Origin: Tersicoccus solisilvae
GTDB lineage: Bacteria; Actinomycetota; Actinomycetes; Actinomycetales; Micrococcaceae
Length of the DNA: 64,000 nucleotides
Direction of reading: 5' to 3'
Assembly (NCBI RefSeq): GCF_014643255.1
Contig: NZ_BMJI01000009.1
Span: 1 to 64,000 of the forward strand
In this document: one piece after another, positions 43,779 to 52,003 of the stretch
Layout of the letters: every line of letters starts with the position of its first letter
Numbering within the stretch: position 1 is the stretch's first letter
The notes under the pieces: generated by a model
Databases searched by the model: none
What the model saw: the letters and a program-made list of their open reading frames with translations, nothing else
Told to the model about the DNA's origin: nothing
Position numbers and translations under genes: made by a program

Positions 43779-44936
43779 ATGTACATCTCTCGTATTCGCC
43801 TCAAGAATTGGCGAAATTTTCGCCATCTAGATTTTGCCCTCGACGAGCAGATGTACATCATCGGACCGAATGCTTCTGGTAAGTCCAACCTGCTCGACGC
43901 GTTAATCTTTCTTCGCGATATTGCGCGGCCCTCGGGTGGTGGACTTCAAGCGGCCGTTACGGCGCGTGGGGGATTGCAGAAAATTCGATGTCTCCATGCA
44001 CGGAATGACCCCGAAGTACGAATAGAAGTTTTCGTTTCAGAAGTTCCGGGAAGCGCCTCTCCGGTGTGGCGATATGCGCTTGGTCTAAATCAAGAAAGAC
44101 GCGGCCGCAGGCGATCGGTCGTTTCTCACGAGGAGGTCGAGCACGAAGGCGCCCGTATCGTCTCTCGACCTTCGAAAGCTGATGCGGGCGATTCGGAGTT
44201 GCTAACGCAGACCGCCCTTGAGCAAATCGCTGAAAACTCCAAGTTTCGAGAATTGGCCCGCTTCTTGTCGGAGATTGCGTTCGTGCACCTTGTCCCGCAA
44301 TTGCTGAAGTACCCGGACCTCACTGGGGGAATCGCGGTACAAGATGATCCGTACGGTCAAGGGTTTCTGGAACGTATCGCGCGGGCGGCCCCTAGGGTGC
44401 GAGACGCCCGTCTGCGACGCATTCAGCAGGCATTAGAGACAGCAGTACCTCAATTCAAGGAGATCCGCTTCGTTCGCGACGACGTTTCTGGCAAGCCGCA
44501 CCTGGAAGCACGGTACGCGCATCATCGGCCTAATGCCGGGTGGCAACGGGAAGACTCATTCTCCGACGGTACGCTGCGTCTAATCGCGCTTCTTTGGATG
44601 CTCCAAGAAGGATCATCGGTCTTGCAACTCGAAGAGCCGGAACTTTCACTAAATGACGCTGTAGTTCGCGAGATTCCCGCACTCTTCAAGGCTGTTCGTG
44701 CAGCTGCAAAGCGTAGTCGTCAGGTAATTGCGACAACCCATAGTGATGCCCTTCTAAGTAATCCCGGTATCTCGAGTAACCAAGTTCTAATACTCGAAGT
44801 TGGGGCCGAGGGCACAACAGGTCGTCTTGCGAACGAGGGCGAGCAGATGCTGCTGGATGCCGGGCTTTCCCCGGCGGAAGTGCTCCTTCCGAAGACGCGA
44901 GCCGCCGGTTTGACCGAATTTTCCCAATGGCAGTGA
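43779..44936 (+). CDS. AAA15-family (OLD/ABC-type) ATPase of a probable defence cassette
   Basis: A 385-aa SMC/OLD-like ATPase. The N-terminus MYISRIRLKNWRNFRHLDFA is the OLD/RecF-type first strand; Walker A is GPNASGKSN (29-37), the ABC-like signature SDGTLRLIALLW (262-273), Walker B VLQLEEPELSLND (281-293) and the H-loop TTHSDALL (319-326). There is no TOPRIM domain after it, unlike GajA/OLD; the next gene, 9 nt downstream, appears to supply a nuclease. DNA composition is foreign: 60-base samples inside give 43-52% GC against well over 60% next door, with TTA and CTA leucine codons. Comparable two-gene ATPase-nuclease defence systems are AbiL and PARIS; I cannot assign it to either. Confidence 0.88.
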   Translation: MYISRIRLKNWRNFRHLDFALDEQMYIIGPNASGKSNLLDALIFLRDIARPSGGGLQAAVTARGGLQKIRCLHARNDPEVRIEVFVSEVPGSASPVWRYALGLNQERRGRRRSVVSHEEVEHEGARIVSRPSKADAGDSELLTQTALEQIAENSKFRELARFLSEIAFVHLVPQLLKYPDLTGGIAVQDDPYGQGFLERIARAAPRVRDARLRRIQQALETAVPQFKEIRFVRDDVSGKPHLEARYAHHRPNAGWQREDSFSDGTLRLIALLWMLQEGSSVLQLEEPELSLNDAVVREIPALFKAVRAAAKRSRQVIATTHSDALLSNPGISSNQVLILEVGAEGTTGRLANEGEQMLLDAGLSPAEVLLPKTRAAGLTEFSQWQ

Positions 44937-44945
44937 TTAAGTAGG

Positions 44946-45539
44946 ATGCGAAGCGTAACGATCGCGATTGAGGATCAACTTTCAGAGGTGTTGCTCAGCC
45001 GAGTCATTGCTGAGTTTTCCCCGCAGCTCGTTGTTGGTCTTTCAATCGGGCGTAAGGGCAACGGTCACCTTCGAAACCGCCTACCGAATCTAGTGTCCGC
45101 TGCGCAGGCCGGCATGCCGGTAATTATGTTGACCGACTCTGACGGACCTGAGGCGCCCGACGTTGTCCGTTCGCAATGGATGAAGGGTCTAACTTACGAA
45201 AGTTCTCGATTTCACCTTGCGGTCGCGGTGCAGGAAGTCGAGGCCTGGCTTCTAGCTGACGAACTGGCGGTAGCTCACATGTTGGGCAAGAAATGTCGGG
45301 CAATTCCTGTCCCCACCGACACGATCGAAAGTCCAAAGGAATGGCTGCTGACTCAGGCATTGAAATCAGCTCGACGAATAAAGGAGCAGCTGGTCCGCGA
45401 GGAACATGGTCGTCTAAAGATAGGTGAAGGCTACAATGCGTTGGCAGCGCGGGCAGTGTCAGAAGTCTGGTCCCCCGCGCGTGCGAGAGCGAATTCCTTC
45501 AGTCTGGATCAGTTCATGAGAGAAATGCTCACTTGGTGA
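44946..45539 (+). CDS. Predicted TOPRIM-like/DUF4276-like partner protein of the ATPase
   Basis: A 197-aa protein that I cannot place with certainty. The acidic pattern suggests a TOPRIM-type nuclease fold: Glu9 in IAIEDQLSEVLL after the first strand, DSD (64-66) in VIMLTDSDGPEAP after a hydrophobic strand, and VQEVEAWLLAD (96-106), a motif shared by DUF4276 and RloB-type proteins found beside AAA15 ATPases. The Lys/Arg-rich helix KSARRIKEQLVREEHGR follows. It lies 9 nt after the ATPase gene and shares its low GC, so the pair moved together. Role as the effector of an abortive-infection-type system is inference. Confidence 0.75.
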   Translation: MRSVTIAIEDQLSEVLLSRVIAEFSPQLVVGLSIGRKGNGHLRNRLPNLVSAAQAGMPVIMLTDSDGPEAPDVVRSQWMKGLTYESSRFHLAVAVQEVEAWLLADELAVAHMLGKKCRAIPVPTDTIESPKEWLLTQALKSARRIKEQLVREEHGRLKIGEGYNALAARAVSEVWSPARARANSFSLDQFMREMLTW

Positions 45540-45548
45540 ACACCCCGG

Positions 45549-46367
45549 TTACTTCCCGTGGGCCTCGACCGAGACCGGCTGCCACTCGTTCCACGTCGCC
45601 AGGCGCGATTCGTAGTCCTTCGTCGCGATGCCCAGCGGCGCCGTGCCGAAGAAGACCCGCAGCGGCGGGTTCTCCGCGTCGACGACCTTGAGGATCGCGG
45701 CCCGGGTGGCCTCGGGGTCGCCCGGGTTGTTCGCCGACGGACGCTTCGCCGCGGCCTCACGCACCGAGGCGTACTCCTCCATCTCCTCGCTGTGCGTGGC
45801 GGACGGGCCGGACCAGTCGGTGGAGAACCCGCCGGGCTCGATCAGCGTCACCTTGATGTTGAAGCCGGCCACCTCCTGGGAGAGCGACTGGGAGAAGCCC
45901 TCCAGGGCCCACTTCGACGCGTGGTAGGCGCCGACGGTCGGGAAAGCGCTGATCCCGCCGATGCTCGACACCTGGATGATGTGCCCCGACCCCTGCTCGC
46001 GCATGATCGGAAGGGCCGCCTGGGTGACCCACAGGGCACCGAACAGGTTGGTCTCCAGCTGCGCCCGGACCTCCGCCTCGGACAACTCCTCGATCATGCC
46101 GAAGTGCCCGTAACCGGCGTTGTTGACGACGACGTCGAGTCGGCCGAAGTGCTCCGCGGCCTGCTGGACGGCCGCGAAATCGGCGTCACGGTCGGTGACG
46201 TCGAGCTGGATCGGCAGGAACGTGTCGGGATACGTGTCGGCGAGGTCGCGGATCGTGTCGAGCCTGCGCGCGGTGCCGGCGACGTGGTCCCCGCGCCCCA
46301 GGGCCGCCTCGGCCCACTCCCGCCCGAAGCCCTTGGATGCCCCCGTGATGAACCAGGTCCTGGTCAT
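45549..46367 (-). CDS. SDR family oxidoreductase
   Basis: Classical short-chain dehydrogenase, 272 aa: cofactor motif TGASKGFGREWAE (residues 8-20), NNAGYG, catalytic Ser in IIQVSSIGG, and YHASKWALEGF (YxxxK). All catalytic residues are intact. R17 and R34 positions (TARRLD) suggest NADP preference. Substrate unknown. Normal host GC, so it lies outside the foreign cassette; its stop is only 9 bases from the cassette's last stop. Confidence 0.93.
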   Translation of the reverse strand: MTRTWFITGASKGFGREWAEAALGRGDHVAGTARRLDTIRDLADTYPDTFLPIQLDVTDRDADFAAVQQAAEHFGRLDVVVNNAGYGHFGMIEELSEAEVRAQLETNLFGALWVTQAALPIMREQGSGHIIQVSSIGGISAFPTVGAYHASKWALEGFSQSLSQEVAGFNIKVTLIEPGGFSTDWSGPSATHSEEMEEYASVREAAAKRPSANNPGDPEATRAAILKVVDAENPPLRVFFGTAPLGIATKDYESRLATWNEWQPVSVEAHGK

Positions 46368-46471
46368 GGTGCTGTCCTCTCGATCGTGTACACGCTGTCT
46401 CTCTGGCGCAAACGCGCGACCACGGCGAAGACTTCCCCGTGACCCGATCTTGTCCGTGACAGGATTGGGCC

Positions 46472-47023
46472 GTGGCCTCGATCCAGACGCTCAGCGACGC
46501 GGACCGGCGCACCATCGCCCGCTGGGCGGCGGCCTGCGCCGAGCGGGTGCTCCCGCTGGTCGACGTCGAGCCCGCCGCCCTGGATCAGGTGCACGACGCT
46601 GTCACGCGCACCCGGGCCTACAGTGCGGGGGAGAGCACGGCCGCCGAGGAGATCGCCCAGCGGATGATCGCGGTCAAGGCCGCGAGCAGGGCGAGCACGC
46701 CCGCCGGTGCGGCCGCCGCCCGCTCGGCCGCGCAGGCCTCGGGCGTCGCCCACCTCGCCGCGCACGCGCTCGGTGCCGCCGCCTACGCCGTCAAGGCCGT
46801 CTCCCTCGCCCACCCGGGGTCCCCGGAGGCGGAACAGGCGGAGATCCGCTGGCAGCTCGAGCACCTCACGGCCGACGAGCGCGCCGTACTCCGACGCCTC
46901 CCGGCCCTGGGCGCCGACTCGTCCGGCCCACTCGGACCGGGGCTGCTCGCCCGCGGCATCCTGGGGGACGTCATCCGCCGGATCCAGGCGGAGGTCGGCA
47001 GCGGCGACGCGGTGGTCGAATGA
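46472..47023 (+). CDS. Putative immunity protein (Imm-5-like domain)
   Basis: A 183-aa all-helical protein resembling the Imm-5-like family: RRTIARWAAACAERVLPLV near the N-terminus, a central A/S-rich helical region (AAQASGVAHLAAHALGAAAY) and IRWQLEHL near the C-terminus. Many actinobacteria carry such genes without a linked toxin, and none is visible here. GTG 46472 is six bases after CAGGAT, in leaderless spacing. Overlaps the GNAT gene by 4 nt (ATGA). The immunity function is a family label, not something shown by context. Confidence 0.75.
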   Translation: MASIQTLSDADRRTIARWAAACAERVLPLVDVEPAALDQVHDAVTRTRAYSAGESTAAEEIAQRMIAVKAASRASTPAGAAAARSAAQASGVAHLAAHALGAAAYAVKAVSLAHPGSPEAEQAEIRWQLEHLTADERAVLRRLPALGADSSGPLGPGLLARGILGDVIRRIQAEVGSGDAVVE

Positions 47024-47517
47024 GACGGGAGTCGACCGAGAGGATCGGCCTGCGTGCTCTCCGCCTCGAGGACGCATCAGTGATGGCCGAGGTGCTGGCG
47101 GACCCGTCCCTCTACGCATTCACCGGCGGCGAGCCGCCGACGGTCGAGCAGTTGCACGATCGGTATGCCGCACAGCTGCGCGGAGGACCCGTCGGTGGCG
47201 GCGAACGGTGGGTGAACCTGATCGTGCTGCTCGGCGCGCAGCCGGTCGGATACGTGCAGGCCACCGTCCCGGACGACGGCGGGCCGGCGACGATCGCCTG
47301 GGTGATCGGCCGCCCGTGGCAGGAGCGCGGACTCGCCTCTCGGGCGGCGTCCCTGCTCCTGGCCGAGCTGGCGGATCTCGGGGTGACCCGGGTGATCGCC
47401 CACATCGACCCGGCGCACGAGGCGTCCCGTCGCGTCGCCGCGCGGCTCGGGCTGGAACCGACGTCCGTGGCCGTCGACGGGGAGACCCGGTGGGTGGGCA
47501 GCACCGGCGCTCCCTGA
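47020..47517 (+). CDS. GNAT family N-acetyltransferase
   Basis: A 165-aa RimJ/RimL-like acetyltransferase: ERIGLRALRLEDASVMAEVL start, IAWVIGRPWQERGLASRAAS containing the acetyl-CoA loop (QERGLAS in place of Q/RxxGxG/A), and RRVAARLGLEPT tail. Starts inside the stop of the Imm-5-like gene, so the two are coupled. Confidence 0.9.
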   Translation: MRRESTERIGLRALRLEDASVMAEVLADPSLYAFTGGEPPTVEQLHDRYAAQLRGGPVGGGERWVNLIVLLGAQPVGYVQATVPDDGGPATIAWVIGRPWQERGLASRAASLLLAELADLGVTRVIAHIDPAHEASRRVAARLGLEPTSVAVDGETRWVGSTGAP

Positions 47518-47556
47518 GCGGCCACTGCTGGGCAGAGACGCGTGAGACGACGCAGG

Positions 47557-47997
47557 TCACTCCGCGCGCGGCCGCCGGCGGGCTTGCTTGACCTCGGCCC
47601 GCTGCCGTTTCGCCTCGAGCCTACGCCGTCGGGAGCCGCGGGTCGGCCTGGTCGGCCGGCGGGGGATCGGCGGTGCCGCCGCCTCCCGCAGGAGCGCCGC
47701 GAGACGCTCGCGGGCCGCGGTGCGGTTGCGGAATTGGGAGCGTTGCTCGGAGGACTCGACGGTGAGGACGGAGCCGGCGAGCCGGTTCGCCAGCGCCCGG
47801 AGCAGACGTGCACGCAGCACGTCGTCCAGCGCCGTGGTGGCGGCCAGATCCAGGCTCAGCTGCACCCGCGAGTCGGCCGTGTTCACGCCCTGCCCACCCG
47901 GGCCGGACGCATGGGAGAAGCGCTCGACCAGGTCCGAGCCGGGCACCACGAGCCCGTGCGGCACGCCGGGCCCGGGCGGCACCTGCAGATCGTCCAT
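47557..47997 (-). CDS. arfB: Alternative ribosome-rescue factor ArfB (peptidyl-tRNA hydrolase)
   Basis: Rescues ribosomes stalled on non-stop mRNA by hydrolysing peptidyl-tRNA. GGQ motif at residues 34-36 in SHASGPGGQGVNTADSRVQL. The C-terminal basic tail that threads the mRNA tunnel is present (RRRRLEAKRQRAEVKQARRR). 146 aa, normal. Start ATG 47997 is six bases after CACACT, another possible leaderless promoter. Confidence 0.94.
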   Translation of the reverse strand: MDDLQVPPGPGVPHGLVVPGSDLVERFSHASGPGGQGVNTADSRVQLSLDLAATTALDDVLRARLLRALANRLAGSVLTVESSEQRSQFRNRTAARERLAALLREAAAPPIPRRPTRPTRGSRRRRLEAKRQRAEVKQARRRPRAE

Positions 47998-48057
47998 CGT
48001 CCCAGTGTGACCGCTCCTGAGCGCGGACGAGGCAGCAGGGACCGATCGTCCAACAGA

Positions 48058-48088
48058 ACAAGTACTTGCCGAAGTGGAAACTACTTGT
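48058..48088. promoter_or_regulatory. ACAAGTA/TACTTGT operator region
   Basis: CAAGTACTTG (48059-48068) is a perfect 10-bp palindrome; its half ACAAGTA (48058-48064) recurs inverted as TACTTGT at 48082-48088, 24 bp away. It lies directly upstream of the three-gene operon whose last gene encodes a winged-helix regulator, the likely ligand of this site. Confidence 0.55.
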
Positions 48089-48130
48089 CACACTGAGTGC
48101 ATGAAACGTCGAGACCTCGAGGAGAGCACC

Positions 48131-48355
48131 ATGACCACCACGGCGACCAACGACAGGCTTCGCTACACCCGGATCGGTCTCGCCGTGGCCGCCGTGGTGA
48201 TCTCGGTGGTCGGCATCACCCTGATCGTCGCCGGCATCGTCACCGGTCAACCCGGCCTCAGCGTGGTGGCGTCCTCCAGCATGGCGGCCGGGGGAGCCTC
48301 CCTCGCCGCTGGCTACAGCACGTACCGGACGTCCCGCCGGCGAGCGATCCGATGA
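48131..48355 (+). CDS. Small two-helix membrane protein
   Basis: A 74-aa protein with two membrane helices (about residues 12-36, IGLAVAAVVISVVGITLIVA, and 43-60). The ATG at 48131 follows GGAGAG; an ATG at 48101 would add ten basic/acidic residues. No family recognised. First gene of a three-gene operon with 4-nt overlaps, placed just after the ACAAGTA operator. Confidence 0.7.
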   Translation: MTTTATNDRLRYTRIGLAVAAVVISVVGITLIVAGIVTGQPGLSVVASSSMAAGGASLAAGYSTYRTSRRRAIR

Positions 48356-48816
48356 CGGACGAGACGACGGGTCCGGTGCGGCGCGCCGGGGACCCGGCGC
48401 AGGAGGCGAGCATGCGGGATGAGGCGGCGATCGCCGCGGTGACGGCCCGCCGGGCGACGATGCTGACCCGCGCTCGTCGTCACCTGGGCTGGTTCTCGAC
48501 GATTCTGGCCCTGCTGATCGGTGCCGCCCATACCGTGCCCGTGGTGTTCCCGCCGCAGGTGTCCCTGCCCGCGTTCCTGGTGGCCATGGGCCGCTGGGTG
48601 GTGGCGGTGCTGCTGCTGACCTACGCGTACCTGCGCACGCGTTCCGCCACCCCGCGCGGTGGCGGGCGACGCTACACGGTCGGCCTTCTCGTCACGATGG
48701 CGCTCTACCTCGCTGGCCTGGCCCTGACGCCGTGGGAGACGTGGCCCGTCGCCATCCTGATCGGGCTGCTGATTGCCGCGCCCCTCACGATTGCCGGCTG
48801 GTGGCGACGCTCGTGA
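48352..48816 (+). CDS. Hypothetical four-helix membrane protein
   Basis: A 154-aa protein with about four hydrophobic helices (roughly residues 45-65, 73-95, 107-125 and 132-148) after a hydrophilic N-terminus of 40 residues. No recognised domain. It overlaps both neighbours (ATGA at 48352 and GTGA at 48813), so all three genes are cotranslated. Confidence 0.75.
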   Translation: MTDETTGPVRRAGDPAQEASMRDEAAIAAVTARRATMLTRARRHLGWFSTILALLIGAAHTVPVVFPPQVSLPAFLVAMGRWVVAVLLLTYAYLRTRSATPRGGGRRYTVGLLVTMALYLAGLALTPWETWPVAILIGLLIAAPLTIAGWWRRS

Positions 48817-49112
48817 GCACCCATTCCCGCCATCGCCTCAACGACCACTTCACGAACCCCATCCGGCTCGCCCTGATGGCCACCCTCGCCGGTGTCGACG
48901 AGGTCGACTTCAAGACGCTCAAGGAGACCGTCGACCTCACCGACTCCGCTCTGTCCAAGCACGCCGGGGCCCTCGAGCAGGCCGGATACGTCGCCATGCG
49001 CAAGGGCTTCATCGGCAAGCGGCCTCGCACCTGGCTGTCCCTCACTCCCGACGGGCAGAAGGCGCTCACCGAGCACGTGGCAGCGCTGCGGGAGATGACG
49101 ACGGGGCTCTGA
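48813..49112 (+). CDS. Winged-helix transcriptional regulator (PF13601-type)
   Basis: A 99-aa single-domain MarR/ArsR-like winged helix: FTNPIRLALMATLAGVDEVD, FKTLKETVDLTDSALSKHAG (recognition helix) and the wing GYVAMRKGFIGKRPRTWLSL. GTG 48813 overlaps the membrane-protein stop. Proteins of this type repress small membrane-protein operons; the palindrome pair at 48058-48088 is the probable target, giving autoregulation. Confidence 0.9.
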   Translation: MSTHSRHRLNDHFTNPIRLALMATLAGVDEVDFKTLKETVDLTDSALSKHAGALEQAGYVAMRKGFIGKRPRTWLSLTPDGQKALTEHVAALREMTTGL

Positions 49113-49155
49113 CCAGCAGCGGTCTGGAACCGCGGCCGCGGTGGCCGGCGCATCC

Positions 49156-50328
49156 TCACCGCCGGATCGCGTCCTCCTCGCGCTGGTGCGGGGTCCGCTC
49201 GTCCCGCTCGGGGGCCACGGCGTCCTCGCGGCGCGGGTCGTCCGTCATGCTGGACAGCTCGTTGGACGGCGTCGCCTCGTCCCGCCACCGCAGCAGCGCG
49301 CCGACCCCTTCGGGAACGGAGGCCACCCCGTCCTCCAGGGCCGAGACGCCGGCGTCGGTGGCGATGGCCTGCCGGATCAGCTCCTCGATGTTCTCCGGCT
49401 CCTGCCCGACCACGAACAGCAGTTCGTCCACCTGCCCGCGGCCGAGTGCCTCCGTGACCTCGGCGACGCCGGCGAGCGAGTCGGTGCCGCGGCGCTGGTT
49501 CTCGTGGAAGGTGTCGGCCAGGTCACGCTGGCGCTTCTCGATGAACTCGGCGGTGACGCGCTCCAGCTCCTCCCGGAAGGAGGCGCGATCCATGCTCACG
49601 CCGCGGGTGCCGCCGGAGACCACCCGCAGCCGGGCGCGTGCCTCCGCGCCGAGCGCGTCCTTCAGCAGGGCCGTCGCCCGCACGTCCCCGGTGAGCAGCA
49701 CCATGTCCGGCTTGTGCTTCATCACGATGGTGTCGACCTTCTTCGCGACCGCCTCGGCGTTGCGCTCCCACGAGTCCTCGACGCGGGCGTCGAAGTTCCG
49801 GGCCCGCCACCCGTGCTGTGCGCCGCCGCCGACACTGGCCTTGTGCAGCTCGTCGTGCCCGCCGTCGACGCTCGACTCGCCCTCGATGTCGTTCCGGGAC
49901 CGGGCGATCACGGGGTTCTCCGGCGCCCGGAGGTGCAGGTCGGCTCCGGCCCGGTCCACCTCGATGAGCAGCTGGCTGACCGCGTAGGGGGTGAGCTGGA
50001 CCAGCGGCAGCAGCACGGGTGCGTCGCCGAACGCGGACCCGTCCTTGCGGGGTGGGACCGGCAGCACCCGGTCGAGCAGGATCGCGCGCGGCGAGGCGAT
50101 GATCGCCCGGCCGTGCCGTCCGCCGATGGACGACGGCGCGAGCACGGTGTCGCCGATCTCCTCGAGCAGGTCGTCCGCGACGCCGGCCGAGGAGAGGCGC
50201 GAGCGGCACTGGTTCCAGCGGGTGGCCAGCTCGGTGGCGGCGCTGGGATCGGTTCGGGTGGTGTCGAGGTGGACCGAGATGAACGGTCCAGCGTCCTCGA
50301 GGGCGGGCTTCAACCACGGCAGTTTCAC
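49156..50328 (-). CDS. Vms1/baeRF2-type eRF1-domain protein (Rv2629-like)
   Basis: A 390-aa member of the bacterial eRF1-like family that includes M. tuberculosis Rv2629 and the Vms1/Ankzf1 peptidyl-tRNA hydrolase relatives. The start VKLPWLKPALEDAGPFISVH and HLDTTR segment are typical; the central domain has VLLTGDVRATALLKDALGAE and the third domain DELLFVVGQEPENIEELIRQ. A clear GGQ is not seen, so release activity is doubtful. The GTG at 50328 follows AGGAGGT. Acidic C-terminal tail (DDPRREDAVAPERDERTPHQ). Role in ribosome-associated stress is inferred from the family. Confidence 0.82.
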   Translation of the reverse strand: MKLPWLKPALEDAGPFISVHLDTTRTDPSAATELATRWNQCRSRLSSAGVADDLLEEIGDTVLAPSSIGGRHGRAIIASPRAILLDRVLPVPPRKDGSAFGDAPVLLPLVQLTPYAVSQLLIEVDRAGADLHLRAPENPVIARSRNDIEGESSVDGGHDELHKASVGGGAQHGWRARNFDARVEDSWERNAEAVAKKVDTIVMKHKPDMVLLTGDVRATALLKDALGAEARARLRVVSGGTRGVSMDRASFREELERVTAEFIEKRQRDLADTFHENQRRGTDSLAGVAEVTEALGRGQVDELLFVVGQEPENIEELIRQAIATDAGVSALEDGVASVPEGVGALLRWRDEATPSNELSSMTDDPRREDAVAPERDERTPHQREEDAIRR

Positions 50329-50490
50329 GGTGACCTCCTGGTTGCTCGTCCTGCGGCGACGGAGCCCATGCCCGGCAGCGTCGCCGCTGGGGGTTGTCTC
50401 ACCCTTCCACTCGGCAGGGACGGGTTCAAGGGCGGGATCGGGCGCACCGTCTGAGACCCTGAGACCACGAACGCGAGGGGAGAGGCGACC

Positions 50491-51387
50491 ATGACCACCG
50501 AAGCTCCGACCGGCCACGGCCTGACGTCCGCGTCCTGGGAGACCGAGGACATCGACGTCGACGCGTATCTGCGCCGGCTCGGCGTCGAGCGGGACGCCCC
50601 CACGCTCGAGCTGCTGGCGCGGATCCACGCCGCCCACGTGCGGGTGTTCCCGTTCAGCAACGTCGACGTCCTGCTCCGGCAGCATCCCGGGGTGGCGCCC
50701 GCCGCGATCATGGACAAGCTCGTGCGCCGCGGGCGTGGCGGGTACTGCTTCGAGCACGCCCAGCTGATGGCGGCGGCGCTGCAGGGCCTCGGCTACCCGG
50801 TCACCCGCCGGCTCGGCCGGGTGCACGCGCCGGAGAACGGCCGTACCCATCTCACGCTGCACGTGGACGTCGACGGGACGACGTACCTGGCCGATCCGGG
50901 ATTCGGACTGAGCATCACGGGGCCGCTCGAGGTGGCCGACGGGGCGGAGCGGCGCGAGTGGACCGGCGTCTTCGACCTGCGCCGACACCTGATCGACGGG
51001 GTGGAACACTGGGAGCTGCGGCGCAACGGCGAGCTCCAGCACCTCACCGACGTGCTGCGGGTGGTGCCCAAGGACGTCCGGTCCGCGCACCTGACCACCT
51101 CCACCGACCCCGACGGGAGCACGTTCCTGCGCCGGCTCGTCGTCAGCCGGTTCACCGGCGAGGGTCACGTGACCGTGATCGACGGGGCGAGGACCCTCCG
51201 CCGGCCCGGCCGGGACACCGTCCGCGAGGAGCTCTCGCCGCGGGAGACGATCCAGGCCGTGCGGGACCTCGACGTGGAGCTGTCCGGTGAGGACGCCGCA
51301 CGCCTGGAGGTGATCCTGGCCCACTGGCAGGTGGCGGACCTGCGCACGGAGCGGCGCACCTCCGCCCACCTCATCGCCACGAACTGA
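50491..51387 (+). CDS. nat: Arylamine N-acetyltransferase
   Basis: Acetyl-CoA-dependent N- or O-acetylation of arylamines; in mycobacteria it also affects cell-wall lipids. The catalytic triad is Cys86 (RGRGGYCFEHA), His120 (NGRTHLTLHV) and Asp135 (YLADPGFG), with the usual 15-residue His-Asp spacing. 298 aa, about 20 longer than the typical protein because of an N-terminal extension. No linked gene; divergent from the eRF1-like gene. Confidence 0.93.
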   Translation: MTTEAPTGHGLTSASWETEDIDVDAYLRRLGVERDAPTLELLARIHAAHVRVFPFSNVDVLLRQHPGVAPAAIMDKLVRRGRGGYCFEHAQLMAAALQGLGYPVTRRLGRVHAPENGRTHLTLHVDVDGTTYLADPGFGLSITGPLEVADGAERREWTGVFDLRRHLIDGVEHWELRRNGELQHLTDVLRVVPKDVRSAHLTTSTDPDGSTFLRRLVVSRFTGEGHVTVIDGARTLRRPGRDTVREELSPRETIQAVRDLDVELSGEDAARLEVILAHWQVADLRTERRTSAHLIATN

Positions 51388-51484
51388 GCTCCTGCCCGAC
51401 CGGGGTTCGATCCGCGACGGGCCCGGTCGAGAGGGGTACCGGCAGGGCATCCCGCGCCGGGCGATGAACCGTACCGTCGATGGC

Positions 51485-52003
51485 ATGAGCGCCAAGGACG
51501 AGATCCGCGAGTTCCTCACCACACGCCGCGCCCGGATCACCCCCGACCGGGCCGGGCTGCCCGTCTACGGGGTCAACTGGCGCGTCGCCGGGCTGCGCCG
51601 CGAGGAGGTCGCGCTGCTCGCCGGCATCAGCGTCGAGTACTACACGCGGCTCGCACGCGGGGGCGCCGGCAGCGTCTCGGACGGCGTCCTGGACGGCATC
51701 GCCACGCCCTGCAGCTCGACGAGGCCGAGCGAGACCACCTGTGCCACCTGGTCCGCACCGCGAGCTCGTCGCCGAGCCGGCGGGCGCTGCGGCGCAACCC
51801 CGCGAAGAAGCGCGTGCGTCCGGCCCTGCAGCGGATCCTCGACCAGCTCCCGATGCCGGCCTACCTGCGCAACGGCACCTTCGACGTGCTCGCCGCCAAC
51901 GCTCGGCCGCGCCCTCTACCAGCCCCTCTACGACCAGGCCGACCGGGGGGAGTGCCCCAACAGCGCCCGGTTCCTGTTCCTCGACCCGGCGTCGGCGGAC
52001 TTG
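51485..52003 (+). pseudogene. Frameshifted, 3'-truncated XRE-family (MmyB-type) regulator
   Basis: The frame from ATG 51485 (MSAKDEIREFLTTRRARITP, VAGLRREEVALLAGISVEYY) is the HTH of the actinobacterial XRE/MmyB regulators. Near 51703-51710 it shifts to another frame that reads QLDEAERDHLCHLVRTASS and RVRPALQRILDQLPMPAYLR, then near 51900 it shifts back to LGRALYQPLYDQADRG and ARFLFLDPASADL. After 52003 homology stops and the sequence continues as the antisense of the HAD remnant. Two indels and a missing C-terminus make it a pseudogene. In related genomes this regulator has a MmyB-like ligand domain of about 180 further residues. Confidence 0.85.

Noticed and set aside
43779-45539. Foreign cassette as an insertion sequence or prophage fragment
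   Set aside because: No transposase, integrase, terminal repeats or phage genes are visible.
51400-51425. GGTTCGATCC resembling a tRNA T-loop
   Set aside because: The flanking bases do not form T-arm or acceptor stems and no anticodon arm is present.
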